From: Chryseobacterium piperi
GTDB lineage: Bacteria > Bacteroidota > Bacteroidia > Flavobacteriales > Weeksellaceae
Assembly: GCF_002285635.2 (NCBI RefSeq)
Contig: NZ_CP023049.2
Span: 1,054,001 to 1,118,000, forward strand
DNA length: 64,000 bases
Direction: 5' to 3'
Part shown: piece by piece, positions 43,583-52,575 of the stretch
Layout: each line of letters starts with the position of its first letter
Numbering within the stretch: the stretch's first letter is position 1
Notes under the pieces: model-generated
What the model was told of the DNA's origin: nothing
The model's database searches: none
Seen by the model: only the letters and a program-made list of their open reading frames with translations
Program-made: the position numbers and the translations under genes

Positions 43583-45127
43583 ATGGCAGAATTGCATAAA
43601 GATTTCTTATTCGTGCTTGTTAAATCATTAACGACTTCTGAAAAGCGACAATTTAAACTTTATGTTAACCGGTTAGGAATTAATGTGGATGCTAAATTTC
43701 TTTTGCTTTTTTCAGAGCTTGACAAAATGAGCGAGTACGATGAAAGCATTATACTCGAAAAGAAAATTTCCACCAAACAGCAGCTTTCCAATCTTAAGGC
43801 CCACCTTTACAAACAAATTCTTGTCAGTTTGCGCATGAATCCCAGCCATCAGAATTACCGGATCCAGCTTCGGGAGCAACTGGACTTTGCCAATATTCTA
43901 TATCAAAAAGGGTTGTATAAGCAGGCTTTAAAAATATTGGATAAGACCAAACAATCTGCATTGGAATTAGATGAAAAAAGCATTGCTTCAGAGATTATCG
44001 ATCTTGAAAAAGTTATTGAATCACAATTCATTACCAGAAGTATTGTAGGAAGAGCTGAAGAATTGATCAAACAATCAAAAGCCATTAGTAAGCAAAACCA
44101 GTATACGACTGAACTCTCGAACCTTTCATTGAGATTATACAGTGAAATGCTTACCCATGGCTATGTAAAGAATGATGAAGACCGAAAAGAAATCCTGGAA
44201 ATATTCAACGCCCAGATTAAAAATATCAAGCCTTCCAAACTGAATTTTACAGAGAAATTATGGTATTATAAGGCGCATGTTTGGAAAAACCAATTGCTAC
44301 AGGATTATAAATATACCTTAAAATATGCTTATCAGTGGGTAGAATTGTTTCATCAAAAACCGGAAATGATTTTCAGCCATCCTGTATGGTATATTAAAGG
44401 CAATACCTATTTGCTGAAAATTCTTTTCCTCTACGGAAATATCGATATTTTAGAAAAGCAGTTTGAAAACTTTAATGAAAGGGTTCACTCCCAGAATTTT
44501 GCACAGAATGAAAACCTTCAGTCTCTTATTTTCCTTACCCATTCTAATACTTTAATGAACATTCATTTTGTTAAGGGTGAATTTTTCGCGGGAACCAAGC
44601 TTATCCCTGAAATCGAACTAAAAATGGAAAAGCTTCGGGATAAAATAGATGAACACCATTTCATGATTTTGTATTTAAAAATGGCAGCGATGTTCTTCGG
44701 CAGTAAAAAATACCAGGAATCGATACGCTATTCAATGAAAGTTATAGAGTCTAAAGGAAATGTTCAGGAGGATCTGTTGTTCCATACCAGGATCCTTATT
44801 TTAATGGCTAAGTACGAATCCGGGAATGATGAAGATTACGATGAGTTTATCAAAGCAACTTTAAAATTTGCCTTAAAAATGAAAAAGCCGGAAGAGTTTC
44901 ATTTTGAAAGTATTGATTTCTTCAGAAAGCTTAATAACTTGGAACCTAACAAAATACAGGAATCATTTGAAGCTTTCAGTGAAAAACTGGAATCATTTGC
45001 TCAAAATGAATACTACAGAAGGTCATTATTCTACATCGACATCCATGGTTGGGTAAAATCTAAAGTTCAGCATGTAGATGTTATCGAGATCATCAAACAG
45101 AAAGTAAAATATAAAAGATTAAAATAA
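43583..45127 (+). CDS. Conserved helical protein of unknown function
   Basis: 514 residues, no signal peptide or membrane segment, predicted almost entirely alpha-helical. Regular helix pairs such as LYQKGLYKQALKILDKTKQS and SKKYQESIRYSMKVIESKG look like TPR-type repeats. The N-terminus (KDFLFVLVKSLTTSEKRQFKLYV) is distinctive. No family with known function was recognised. Probably a cytoplasmic scaffold. Divergent from leuA with 146 bp between. Confidence 0.75.
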   Translation: MAELHKDFLFVLVKSLTTSEKRQFKLYVNRLGINVDAKFLLLFSELDKMSEYDESIILEKKISTKQQLSNLKAHLYKQILVSLRMNPSHQNYRIQLREQLDFANILYQKGLYKQALKILDKTKQSALELDEKSIASEIIDLEKVIESQFITRSIVGRAEELIKQSKAISKQNQYTTELSNLSLRLYSEMLTHGYVKNDEDRKEILEIFNAQIKNIKPSKLNFTEKLWYYKAHVWKNQLLQDYKYTLKYAYQWVELFHQKPEMIFSHPVWYIKGNTYLLKILFLYGNIDILEKQFENFNERVHSQNFAQNENLQSLIFLTHSNTLMNIHFVKGEFFAGTKLIPEIELKMEKLRDKIDEHHFMILYLKMAAMFFGSKKYQESIRYSMKVIESKGNVQEDLLFHTRILILMAKYESGNDEDYDEFIKATLKFALKMKKPEEFHFESIDFFRKLNNLEPNKIQESFEAFSEKLESFAQNEYYRRSLFYIDIHGWVKSKVQHVDVIEIIKQKVKYKRLK

Positions 45128-45158
45128 AATGATGATTCCGCCAGAGATATATCATATT

Positions 45159-45262
45159 TGCCACGAATACACGAATGATTTATGATGCTATTTGCTATAG
45201 CCTATTTTTCTTTCTAACTACAGATTAAAATAAACATTTTATTTTTATTCGTGTATTCGTGG
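45159..45262. repeat. Palindromic intergenic repeat (GCCACGAATACACGAAT family)
   Basis: GCCACGAATACACGAAT (45159-45175) and its exact reverse complement (45246-45262) flank a 70-bp spacer. This 17-bp arm is the same sequence that is regenerated when IS110 copy 2 is removed from 50178-52275. Confidence 0.85.
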
Positions 45263-45274
45263 CTATAAATATTC

Positions 45275-46252
45275 CTAAAAGCTCATTACATTCCTGATAA
45301 AATTCAATGCATTTTTATGACTGATCTTCTCCATAATTTCCGGAGAAAAATCTTCAGCTAATCTTCTATTAATCGAAGGATATGTGGCTGCACTCCCAAA
45401 CTCATCAAAGAAAAAAGGATACCTCGACCGGTCCGGATGTTCTTTATCAAAAAAGAAATCTCCTCCATAAGCGATATTGTTTTCCGCTCCCAGTGATAAC
45501 CCATATTCAATATGCTCATAAAGCCTTTCAGGGACATGATGGTCAATATAATCTTTAATAAAATTAAGCCCGATCAGCCCTTCCCTTTCAATGAGTTCTT
45601 TAACCAGTTCATCCGGTAGATTTCTGTTATTTTTATATACCGACCTGTAATTGGAATGACTGGCCAGAACGTGAATTTTATAGTTTTTCTGATCAATATA
45701 ATTCAGGATACCGTAAGCCAGCTGATCACTGGTATGTGCCAGATCAATCGCAATTTTCTTATCAGCTATATAATCAATTAATATCTTTCCATCATCTTTT
45801 AATCCTGCTTCGGAATTGTTTCCCCCTCCAAAACGGTTTTCACTGTGATGGGTGATTCCGATATATAAGATTTTCTGCGTATTGCTAATGATGGTTTCAA
45901 GGTTTTCAAAACCTGTTTCCAGATCCATATCTTCTTCGCAAAATGCTGATGCATTCTCAACCGAAGCCAATATTCCTATCTGACTTGAATTTTCAGAATG
46001 AATATCATTATGAGAATCAAAAAGAACAAAATCTTTATGATTCAGTAAATCAGCAAAAAGCTTGCTTTGCTTAATCCCTTCATCAACACTATTCTTTTGA
46101 GTAGCAGAATAAATAGCCATGATCTGGAGCTTTACATTCCCTTCTTTCAAATACGGCAAAGAGCATCCTAATTGACGGTCATCAAGCCTTGAACCAGGTC
46201 TTAATAAGTAGTATAGTAAATCGCAGTGCAAATCAATATTGAATTCATTCAT
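45275..46252 (-). CDS. Membrane dipeptidase-family (M19) metallohydrolase
   Basis: 325 residues. Zinc-binding IDLHCDLLYYLL (H-x-D), ASHSNYRSVYKNNRNLPDE and the GGDFFF segment fit the peptidase M19 TIM-barrel. No signal peptide is visible, so the enzyme is probably cytoplasmic despite the family name. Likely hydrolyses dipeptides, including D-amino-acid-containing ones. It is 25 bp after the DUF4932 gene. Confidence 0.87.
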   Translation of the reverse strand: MNEFNIDLHCDLLYYLLRPGSRLDDRQLGCSLPYLKEGNVKLQIMAIYSATQKNSVDEGIKQSKLFADLLNHKDFVLFDSHNDIHSENSSQIGILASVENASAFCEEDMDLETGFENLETIISNTQKILYIGITHHSENRFGGGNNSEAGLKDDGKILIDYIADKKIAIDLAHTSDQLAYGILNYIDQKNYKIHVLASHSNYRSVYKNNRNLPDELVKELIEREGLIGLNFIKDYIDHHVPERLYEHIEYGLSLGAENNIAYGGDFFFDKEHPDRSRYPFFFDEFGSAATYPSINRRLAEDFSPEIMEKISHKNALNFIRNVMSF

Positions 46253-46277
46253 GGTATTCTGTTTTTTTAGTAAAAAA

Positions 46278-47471
46278 TTAAAGAGCTATTTTATTTTTGT
46301 TAAGTTCATCATTAATCCATTCAATACTTGTATCATCAAAAATCTCTAATAGCTTCGGAATAAAGTCACCAAATGTTTTATATTGTGTTCTATTAGCCAG
46401 ATATTCTTTTAGTTTTTGTTCCAGCCTAGGGAGAAAAATAAAATTATTCTTACGGTGATAAGCTTCCAACATTTCAGCCCTTTCAAAATCATTTTGAATT
46501 ATAGCAGTCTGGATTTCGCCTAATCTTACCAGATGTTCTGCAACACAAGTTTGAAAATCACCATAACCACCAGTCTTAATCATGACTTCCTTCAAGTTTG
46601 ATTTTTCGAATAAATCTTTAAAACCCTCCAACTTATCTTTATATTTATAGACTTCTTTATTTATAAAAGAATGTCCGAATTCGTGAACCGTTAAAAATCT
46701 TGCCTGAAACTGATTATCATAGCCAAATTGCCCCTTCTCTTTTACCTTTACAAAGGGACTTGCAATTTCATAAATACTTTTATTTCCCGATTTTTGCTTA
46801 ACATCTACCCCGATTCCCCGGCCTTCATTACCGTCAATCGGCCACATCATCATTGGTGAAATAAGAATCACATATTGATCAAAGCTTTCTCCATAAAACT
46901 TCTCCATAGCCGACGTGAAGCCAACCGGAATTTGATTATTATATTCCGCAATTCCCCCTTTATAGAATGCTTGATTTTCTTTAAAGAAATCAGCAATATT
47001 TTCCTGAACATAAAATTGGTGTAATTCAACAATATAATTTTTAATAAGGGAAGTTACCTCTTCATTCTGTTCTTTGGTCAGGCTATTACTATTAAACTGA
47101 TACTCCTCATTCCAACTACTTGATGGAAATTCCTTATGATATAAGAGTGGCGACATCAATGCATCATTTCCAATACCGTATTTTTGTATCAATGTATCAT
47201 TAATTGTTGCTGTTAGCTTAGCAATCTTTGAATTATTAAGGTTTCCATACTTTTCTAGGGCTCTTTTAACGATAGGCTGGTAGGTAGAACACTCTTTAAT
47301 TTTAAAAGCTTCAAAATCTTTATTAACCTTTCTATGATCTGCTGAAAGGATTTCCGCAAGGAAATAGGTTTCGACATTCTTATTGTAAGAAACAATAAAT
47401 TTTGAAGGTTTTTTCTGGGAAAAAGAAAGGGTAGAAAATAAAATCAAAAAAAATGTCAGGATTTTTTTCAT
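46278..47471 (-). CDS. DUF4932 exported metalloprotein
   Basis: 397 residues with a signal peptide (about 1-18, LSFSQ). The DUF4932 domain includes a zincin-type motif LTVHEFGHSFINKEVYKY (HExxH plus a downstream region with potential ligands), so a metalloprotease activity is likely but unproven. The N-terminal part VETYFLAEILSADHRKVN is typical. Probably co-transcribed with the M19 gene. Confidence 0.82.
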   Translation of the reverse strand: MKKILTFFLILFSTLSFSQKKPSKFIVSYNKNVETYFLAEILSADHRKVNKDFEAFKIKECSTYQPIVKRALEKYGNLNNSKIAKLTATINDTLIQKYGIGNDALMSPLLYHKEFPSSSWNEEYQFNSNSLTKEQNEEVTSLIKNYIVELHQFYVQENIADFFKENQAFYKGGIAEYNNQIPVGFTSAMEKFYGESFDQYVILISPMMMWPIDGNEGRGIGVDVKQKSGNKSIYEIASPFVKVKEKGQFGYDNQFQARFLTVHEFGHSFINKEVYKYKDKLEGFKDLFEKSNLKEVMIKTGGYGDFQTCVAEHLVRLGEIQTAIIQNDFERAEMLEAYHRKNNFIFLPRLEQKLKEYLANRTQYKTFGDFIPKLLEIFDDTSIEWINDELNKNKIAL

Positions 47472-47532
47472 GAATTTGAATTAATTGTTCATTCAAATAT
47501 ACGTTAATATATCATTTTAAATAAAAAATGCG

Positions 47533-47540
47533 TATTTTTG
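47533..47540 (+). promoter_or_regulatory. -7 box (TATTTTTG) of thrS
   Basis: TATTTTTG fits TAnnTTTG and lies 24 bp before the thrS start. No convincing -33 box was found. Confidence 0.45.
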
Positions 47541-47564
47541 CAACTTAAAATTTCTTAGTAAACA

Positions 47565-49487
47565 ATGATAAAAATTACACTTCCAGACAATAGTGTCAAA
47601 GAATTTGAAGGAGAAGTTACTCCTTTAGATGTGGCAAAATCTATAAGCGAGGGATTGGCTAGAAATACCATCTCTGCAATTGTTAACGGCAAACAAGTAG
47701 AAACGACCACACCTATAACCACGGATTCTACGCTGCAACTATTGACCTGGAATGATGATCTTGGAAAGAAAGCCTTCTGGCATTCTTCTGCCCACCTTTT
47801 GGCGCAGGCTATCCTTGAATTTTATCCTGATGCTAAGCTGACTATCGGTCCTGCAATCGAAAGCGGGTTCTATTATGATGTAGATTTCGGTGACGAAAGT
47901 TTATCTGAAAAAGATTTTGAGAAAATAGAAAAGAAAATCTTAGAAAATGCTAAGAAAGGTTCTACATTCTCATTATACCCTGTTTCTAAAGAAGAAGCTT
48001 TAAAAACGTATGCAGACAACCCATACAAAGTAGAATTGATCTCTAATCTTAATGATGGAGAAATTACTTTTGTAGCTCATGATAATTTCACTGATTTATG
48101 TCGTGGAGGACACATTCCGAATACCGGAATTGTAAAAGCTGTCAAAATATTAAATGCGGCCGGAGCATACTGGAGAGGAAATGAGAAAAATCCACAGCTG
48201 ACCAGAGTATATGGTATTTCTTTTCCAAAACAAAAAGAATTAACCGAATACATTGAGAAATTAGAAGAAGCTAAAAGAAGAGATCACAGAAAATTAGGTA
48301 AAGAACTGGGGATTTTTGCATTTTCTGAAAAAGTAGGTGCCGGTCTTCCACTATGGCTGCCAAAAGGAACTGCTCTAAGAAAGAAATTGGAAAATTTCCT
48401 TACTGATGCTCAGAAAAAAGGCGGTTATGAATTCGTAATGTCTCCTCATATCGGGTCAAAAGAATTGTACGTAACTTCCGGACACTGGGATAAATATGGA
48501 GCAGACAGCTTCCAGCCTATCAAAACTCCTAATGAAGGAGAAGAGTTTATGCTGAAGCCTATGAACTGCCCTCACCACTGTGAAATTTATAAAACTTCAC
48601 AATGGAGCTACCGTGACCTTCCTAAAAGATATGCTGAGTTCGGTACAGTTTACAGATATGAGCAAAGTGGTGAACTTCACGGTTTAACGAGAGTTCGTGG
48701 ATTTACTCAGGATGATGCTCACCTGTTTTGTACTCCTGATCAGCTTTTGGAAGAGTTTGAGAAAACAATTGATCTTGTATTGTATGTATTCTCTTCATTA
48801 GGTTTCGGAGAAGATTTTGTTACTCAGATTTCATTAAGAGATCCTGAAAATAAAGAAAAATATATCGGTTCCGATGAGAATTGGGAAAAGGCTGAAAGTG
48901 CTATCGTTACTGCTGCAAAGAACAAAGGTTTAAAAACTATTGTTGAGTACGGTGAGGCTGCATTTTACGGACCAAAGCTTGATTTCATGGTAAAAGATGC
49001 CTTAGGAAGAAGATGGCAGCTGGGAACAATCCAGGTAGATTATAATTTACCGGAAAGATTTGACCTTACCTATATCGGAAACGATAACGAAAAACATAGA
49101 CCGGTAATGATCCACAGAGCGCCATTTGGCTCTATGGAGCGTTTTATCGCTATTTTATTGGAGAATACAGCAGGTGATTTCCCACTATGGTTAAGCCCTG
49201 ATCAGTATATAATTCTACCGATAAGTGAAAAATATGTAGATTATGCAAAAAAAGTTTCACAATTTTTGGAAAATCACGATATTAGCGGTCTGATTGATGA
49301 TAGAAATGAGAAGACGGGGAAAAAGATCCGTGACGCTGAATTAAAGAAAATCCCATTCATGTTGGTCATCGGGGAAAATGAAGAGAACGATGGTACGATT
49401 TCTGTAAGAAGACGTGGAGAAGGAGATCTTGGAGTCATGAAGATGGAAGATTTCGTCAATTATTTTAAAAAAGAAGCAGCGATATAA
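47565..49487 (+). CDS. thrS: Threonyl-tRNA synthetase
   Basis: 640 residues: TGS domain (1-60), editing domain with [11 protein letters not shown] and the zinc-type [12 protein letters not shown], class II catalytic core with [13 protein letters not shown] (motif with zinc Cys) and [20 protein letters not shown] (motif 2), motif 3 near [13 protein letters not shown], and the anticodon-binding domain (about 540-640). First gene of the thrS-infC-rpmI-rplT group, which here is interrupted after infC. Confidence 0.97.
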   Translation: MIKITLPDNSVKEFEGEVTPLDVAKSISEGLARNTISAIVNGKQVETTTPITTDSTLQLLTWNDDLGKKAFWHSSAHLLAQAILEFYPDAKLTIGPAIESGFYYDVDFGDESLSEKDFEKIEKKILENAKKGSTFSLYPVSKEEALKTYADNPYKVELISNLNDGEITFVAHDNFTDLCRGGHIPNTGIVKAVKILNAAGAYWRGNEKNPQLTRVYGISFPKQKELTEYIEKLEEAKRRDHRKLGKELGIFAFSEKVGAGLPLWLPKGTALRKKLENFLTDAQKKGGYEFVMSPHIGSKELYVTSGHWDKYGADSFQPIKTPNEGEEFMLKPMNCPHHCEIYKTSQWSYRDLPKRYAEFGTVYRYEQSGELHGLTRVRGFTQDDAHLFCTPDQLLEEFEKTIDLVLYVFSSLGFGEDFVTQISLRDPENKEKYIGSDENWEKAESAIVTAAKNKGLKTIVEYGEAAFYGPKLDFMVKDALGRRWQLGTIQVDYNLPERFDLTYIGNDNEKHRPVMIHRAPFGSMERFIAILLENTAGDFPLWLSPDQYIILPISEKYVDYAKKVSQFLENHDISGLIDDRNEKTGKKIRDAELKKIPFMLVIGENEENDGTISVRRRGEGDLGVMKMEDFVNYFKKEAAI

Positions 49488-49535
49488 AAGTAGAATCGCT
49501 GTTAAATAGAAAGTTAACCAATAAAATTTAAGACA

Positions 49536-50096
49536 ATAGCACAAAGATTTAACAACAGAGGCCCAATGCGTCGTCCAGTACAGGAGGATTTGCATCAAAT
49601 TAATGGTAAAATCAGAGCCAGAGAGGTTCGTTTGGTAGGTGACAATGTTGAACCTGGCGTTTACCCATTAGATAAGGCTTTGCAAATTGCCAAAGATCAA
49701 GAATTAGACTTGGTGGTAATTTCAGACAAAGCAGAACCTTTTATTGCAAGAATATTAGACTATAAAAAGTTTTTATACGAGCAAAAGAAAAAGCAAAAGG
49801 AACTTAAAGCAAAGCAAGTAAAAGTGGTCGTAAAAGAGATCCGTTTCGGACCTCAGACAGATGATCATGATTATGAATTCAAAAAGAAGCATGCTGAAAA
49901 ATTCCTGGAAGAAGGTTCAAAACTAAAAACTTACGTATTTTTTAAAGGACGTTCTATTATCTTTAAAGATCAGGGTGAAATCTTACTTTTAAAACTGGCT
50001 CAGGAACTTGAGCATGTTGGAAAAGTAGATCAGCTTCCTAAACTTGAAGGTAAGAGAATGATTATGATGATGAGTCCTAAAAAACCAGCAAAATAA
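49536..50096 (+). CDS. infC: Translation initiation factor IF-3, probable non-AUG start
   Basis: From the first ATG (49566) the protein is 176 residues and already contains the IF-3 core ([37 protein letters not shown] and [12 protein letters not shown]). The same frame stays open upstream to a TAA at 49515 and encodes QRFNNRGP just before the ATG, a stretch familiar from flavobacterial IF-3 N-termini. The likely start is ATA at 49536, adding ten residues. A rare start codon in infC is known to allow IF-3 to control its own translation. A strong terminator follows. Confidence 0.88.
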   Translation: MAQRFNNRGPMRRPVQEDLHQINGKIRAREVRLVGDNVEPGVYPLDKALQIAKDQELDLVVISDKAEPFIARILDYKKFLYEQKKKQKELKAKQVKVVVKEIRFGPQTDDHDYEFKKKHAEKFLEEGSKLKTYVFFKGRSIIFKDQGEILLLKLAQELEHVGKVDQLPKLEGKRMIMMMSPKKPAK

Positions 50097-50130
50097 TTCA
50101 ATTAAATTTCGTATTTAATTTACCGATATT

Positions 50131-50155
50131 AAAACCTCAAATTGCTTGAGGTTTT
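50131..50155 (+). terminator. Intrinsic terminator after infC
   Basis: AAAACCTCAA (50131-50140) pairs with TTGAGGTTTT (50146-50155), followed by a T-run. It ends the thrS-infC transcript and separates it from rpmI-rplT. Confidence 0.87.
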
Positions 50156-50177
50156 TTTATTTGGGATAGCCACGAAT

Positions 50178-50390
50178 GCCTTTAGATTTGCAAAAGGATT
50201 TAGTATTAAATTAGATAATAATAATTATTCTGAAGAACCAGAGAAAATAAAGTGAACTAAACGAATATACAGATTAGAACTATTTCGTGTATCAGACTTT
50301 ACTTTCTCTTTTGAATATCTGCCATTTAGAATTTTAAGCATTAAGGCTTATTAAAGGTTTTAGCATCATTCAAATCGGTTCGTTCAGGAT
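50178..50390 (+). ncRNA. Predicted IS110 bridge RNA, copy 2
   Basis: Stem I: 50240-50253 with 50296-50309 (one mismatch). Its loop carries left target guide ACGAATA (50261-50267), identical to the target ACGAAT plus A, and right target guide TTCGTGTAT (50284-50292), the exact complement of the target ATACACGAA. Stem II: 50310-50316 with 50368-50374. Its loop carries TTAGAAT (50326-50332), equal to the right end of the element, and TAAAGGT (50352-50358), complementary to the left end GCCTTTA with one wobble. Guides differ from copy 1 only in the target loop. RNA boundaries are estimated. Confidence 0.82.
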
Positions 50391-50408
50391 TACTCTAAAT
50401 CCAAAGTT

Positions 50409-51410
50409 ATGAAAAGTTATTTTATTGGAATAGATGTTTCCAAGGATACATTGGATGTTTGTATTTTAAATAACACCAATGAAAAAGAACTGTTATTGAA
50501 AGTAAACAATACCTTGGAAGGAATAGAAGAAATGATCAGATCTAGTTTTGATCAACAATCTGATCTTCACTGTTGCTTTGAACATACCGGAAACTACGGG
50601 CTTCTTCTTGCCAGGCTGCTAGAGGATCAGAAAATACCTTATTATCAGGTTCCTGCTCTTGAAATAAAGCTAAGCCAGGGTATCCAAAGAGGAAAGAATG
50701 ATAAAATTGATGCACGAAGAATAGCCAAATATGTGAAAACATATTCTAAGGATCTTACTCCTTATCTTCTTCCTGAGCAAATACTTTTTAAAGTCAAGAA
50801 CCTTCTTACCTATAGAAGCCTTTTGATTAAAGTAAGAACACAGTTTAAGAATGCTAAAAAATCTTTTGATCAGCTGACTAAAGTTCAAGATGTAGGCTAT
50901 GAAATGGATGATATAGCCTTTCGTATAGAAGAACTGAATGAAAATATTGCATTAATAGAAAAGAAGATATATTATCACATCAGTGAACAGGAGAAAATAA
51001 GCAGAAACTTTGATAAAATAACCAAAGTAAAAGGAGTTGGTTTTCTGACGGCTGCCTATATGATTGTATTAACCCATAATTTTACAAGCTTTCAGAACCC
51101 AAGAAAATTCAATTGTTATGCAGGAATCGCTCCTTTTGAGCATACATCAGGTTCAAGTATTAGAGGTAAAACAAAAACCAGTAAGCTTAGGAATAGAAGA
51201 ATTAAAACAATCCTTTTCAATGGTGCTAATTCAGCCATCATCTATGATGAGGAATTAAAAGCATACTACGAAAGGAAAAAACAGCAGGGAAAAGCACATA
51301 ATTCCATTATTAATGCCGTTTGCTGTAAACTTGTCTACAGAATGTTTGCAGTGGTAAAAAGAGAAGAACCTTTTGTAAATTTAACAAGATATAACTTGCA
51401 TATGTCTTAG
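50409..51410 (+). CDS. IS110-family transposase (DEDD/serine recombinase), copy 2
   Basis: 333 residues, same length as copy 1. DEDD residues are D9 (GIDVSKDTLDV), E58 (CFEHTGNYG) and D98/D101 (GKNDKIDARRIAKY). The serine domain is CYAGIAPFEHTSGSSIRGK. An IS5-family element has inserted exactly at the stop codon: the TA comes from IS110 and the G is the first base of the IS5 inverted repeat, so the protein still ends normally (LHMS). Transposase coding is intact, but the right end of the element is now 862 bp further away. Confidence 0.95.
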   Translation: MKSYFIGIDVSKDTLDVCILNNTNEKELLLKVNNTLEGIEEMIRSSFDQQSDLHCCFEHTGNYGLLLARLLEDQKIPYYQVPALEIKLSQGIQRGKNDKIDARRIAKYVKTYSKDLTPYLLPEQILFKVKNLLTYRSLLIKVRTQFKNAKKSFDQLTKVQDVGYEMDDIAFRIEELNENIALIEKKIYYHISEQEKISRNFDKITKVKGVGFLTAAYMIVLTHNFTSFQNPRKFNCYAGIAPFEHTSGSSIRGKTKTSKLRNRRIKTILFNGANSAIIYDEELKAYYERKKQQGKAHNSIINAVCCKLVYRMFAVVKREEPFVNLTRYNLHMS

Positions 51411-52268
51411 AGTCTGTTTAAATTTTATTCAGTAATAATTTTATGGCGGATAATTTGACCATGTTTTCAGAGGATTCCATTAAGAGTTCATAATTTCTGC
51501 ATAATCTTCTATCGTTATCAAACCAAGCAAATGTACGCTCTATAATCCATCGTTTATGAATTGGCTCAAACCCTTTTACTTTTTTGTCACTCCGCATTAC
51601 GATCTGAATGATATAATTAAACTTAATTCTTATTTCCTCAATAATCTCTCCTCTATAACCTCCGTCCGCCAGGATTACCTGAAGCGGAATTAGTAAATAT
51701 CGCAGTGTTTTGATCAGTAACAATGCAGCCTTACTGTCATGAACATTGGCTACACTTACCATTACGGCTAACAAAAAACCATTTTTGTCTACCACAACGT
51801 GTCTCTTGATTCCTTTTATTTTTTTACCTCCGTCAAAGCCATTGAGTGAACGGTTATTTCCCCAACGAACACTTTGACTGTCAATAATTCCTAAACTTGC
51901 CTGCGCTTTCTGACCCCTGTTTCGTCGTACTTCCTCTCTCAATTTTGATAATAATAAATCGAAAATCTCCAGATTTGACCATTTTGAATAATAGTAATAA
52001 ACCAATTGCCATTTGGGAAAATCATGAGGTAAAAGTCTCCATTGACAGCCTGTTTTTACTAAATAACTGATAGCATTCCAAATGACAACCAAATCATATT
52101 TTCGTTTTCTGTCATCAAAATCTAATGCTTTTTTTATAAATTGCCACTGAGTTTGGGTTAAGTCCGTTGGATACATTGATGTTTTTTTCTTTTGCAACTC
52201 TAAAATGACAATTTTTATGCAACTTTTAACCCTTACTATTTTTTATTATTACTTTTTTAAACAGGCTC
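51410..52268 (-). mobile_element. IS5-family insertion sequence, copy A (859 bp, nested in IS110 copy 2)
   Basis: Terminal inverted repeats GAGTCTGTTTAAA (51410) and GAGCCTGTTTAAA (reverse complement ending at 52268) have one mismatch. Target duplication TTA at 51407-51409 and 52269-52271 fits the TNA targets of the IS427/IS1031 subgroups. Same length and, by protein, identical to copy B at 58533. Confidence 0.93.
51418..52197 (-). CDS. IS5-family DDE transposase, copy A
   Basis: 259 residues, identical to copy B. An N-terminal DUF4096-type domain (YPTDLTQTQWQFIKKALDF, CQWRLLPHDFPKWQLVYYYY) precedes the DDE catalytic domain, with Asp in GIIDSQSVRWG, Asp in ILADGGYRGE and Glu in WIIERTFAWFDNDRRL. 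It is a single uninterrupted frame, although related elements often need frameshifting. Start lies 71 bp inside one end and stop 8 bp inside the other. Confidence 0.95.
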   Translation of the reverse strand: MQKKKTSMYPTDLTQTQWQFIKKALDFDDRKRKYDLVVIWNAISYLVKTGCQWRLLPHDFPKWQLVYYYYSKWSNLEIFDLLLSKLREEVRRNRGQKAQASLGIIDSQSVRWGNNRSLNGFDGGKKIKGIKRHVVVDKNGFLLAVMVSVANVHDSKAALLLIKTLRYLLIPLQVILADGGYRGEIIEEIRIKFNYIIQIVMRSDKKVKGFEPIHKRWIIERTFAWFDNDRRLCRNYELLMESSENMVKLSAIKLLLNKI

Positions 52269-52275
52269 TTAGAAT

Positions 52276-52575
52276 ACACGAATAAAATTGTAATTAAAAT
52301 GATTCAGTTATGTCATTTCGAACAAAGTGAGAAATCTCTTCATCATATAAAATCGCAAAATCGTTGATTCGTAAAACCGTAGGTTTAATGAAAGTTTCAT
52401 TTATAATAATAAAACCTCATTTCATAAGTCGAGGTTTTATATTAAATTCATTTTAACTATGTAGTCTTAACTGGCTACAACTACTTTAAACAATGCATTT
52501 CTTTTAGTTTTTTAACTCTATAAATTGTGATTTAATCAAAGAATTATCTATATTTGCCGCTTAAAAAATTAATAC
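52276..52575. other. Intergenic region with repeat remnant and terminator-like hairpin
   Basis: The left part is the right half of the palindromic repeat split by IS110. Near 52315 is GTCATTTCGAACAAAGTGAG, a dispersed intergenic sequence type common in Bacteroidota. AAAACCTC (52411-52418) pairs with GAGGTTTT (52431-52438) and may terminate transcription. No gene is seen; the promoter of the lectin gene lies at the right edge (TATATTTG near 52550). Confidence 0.6.

Larger units (their letters stand above)
50178..52275 (+). mobile_element. IS110-family insertion sequence, copy 2 (1236 bp, split by an IS5-family element)
   Basis: Left end GCCTTTAG at 50178 and right end TTAGAAT at 52269-52275. 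Subtracting the nested IS5 (859 bp) and the 3-bp TTA duplication from 2098 bp leaves 1236 bp, the exact length of copy 1. Joining the flanks (ACGAAT at 50172-50177 and ACACGAAT at 52276) regenerates the palindromic repeat arm found at 45159 and 45246. So the element inserted into a repeat of that family, after infC. Confidence 0.92.
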
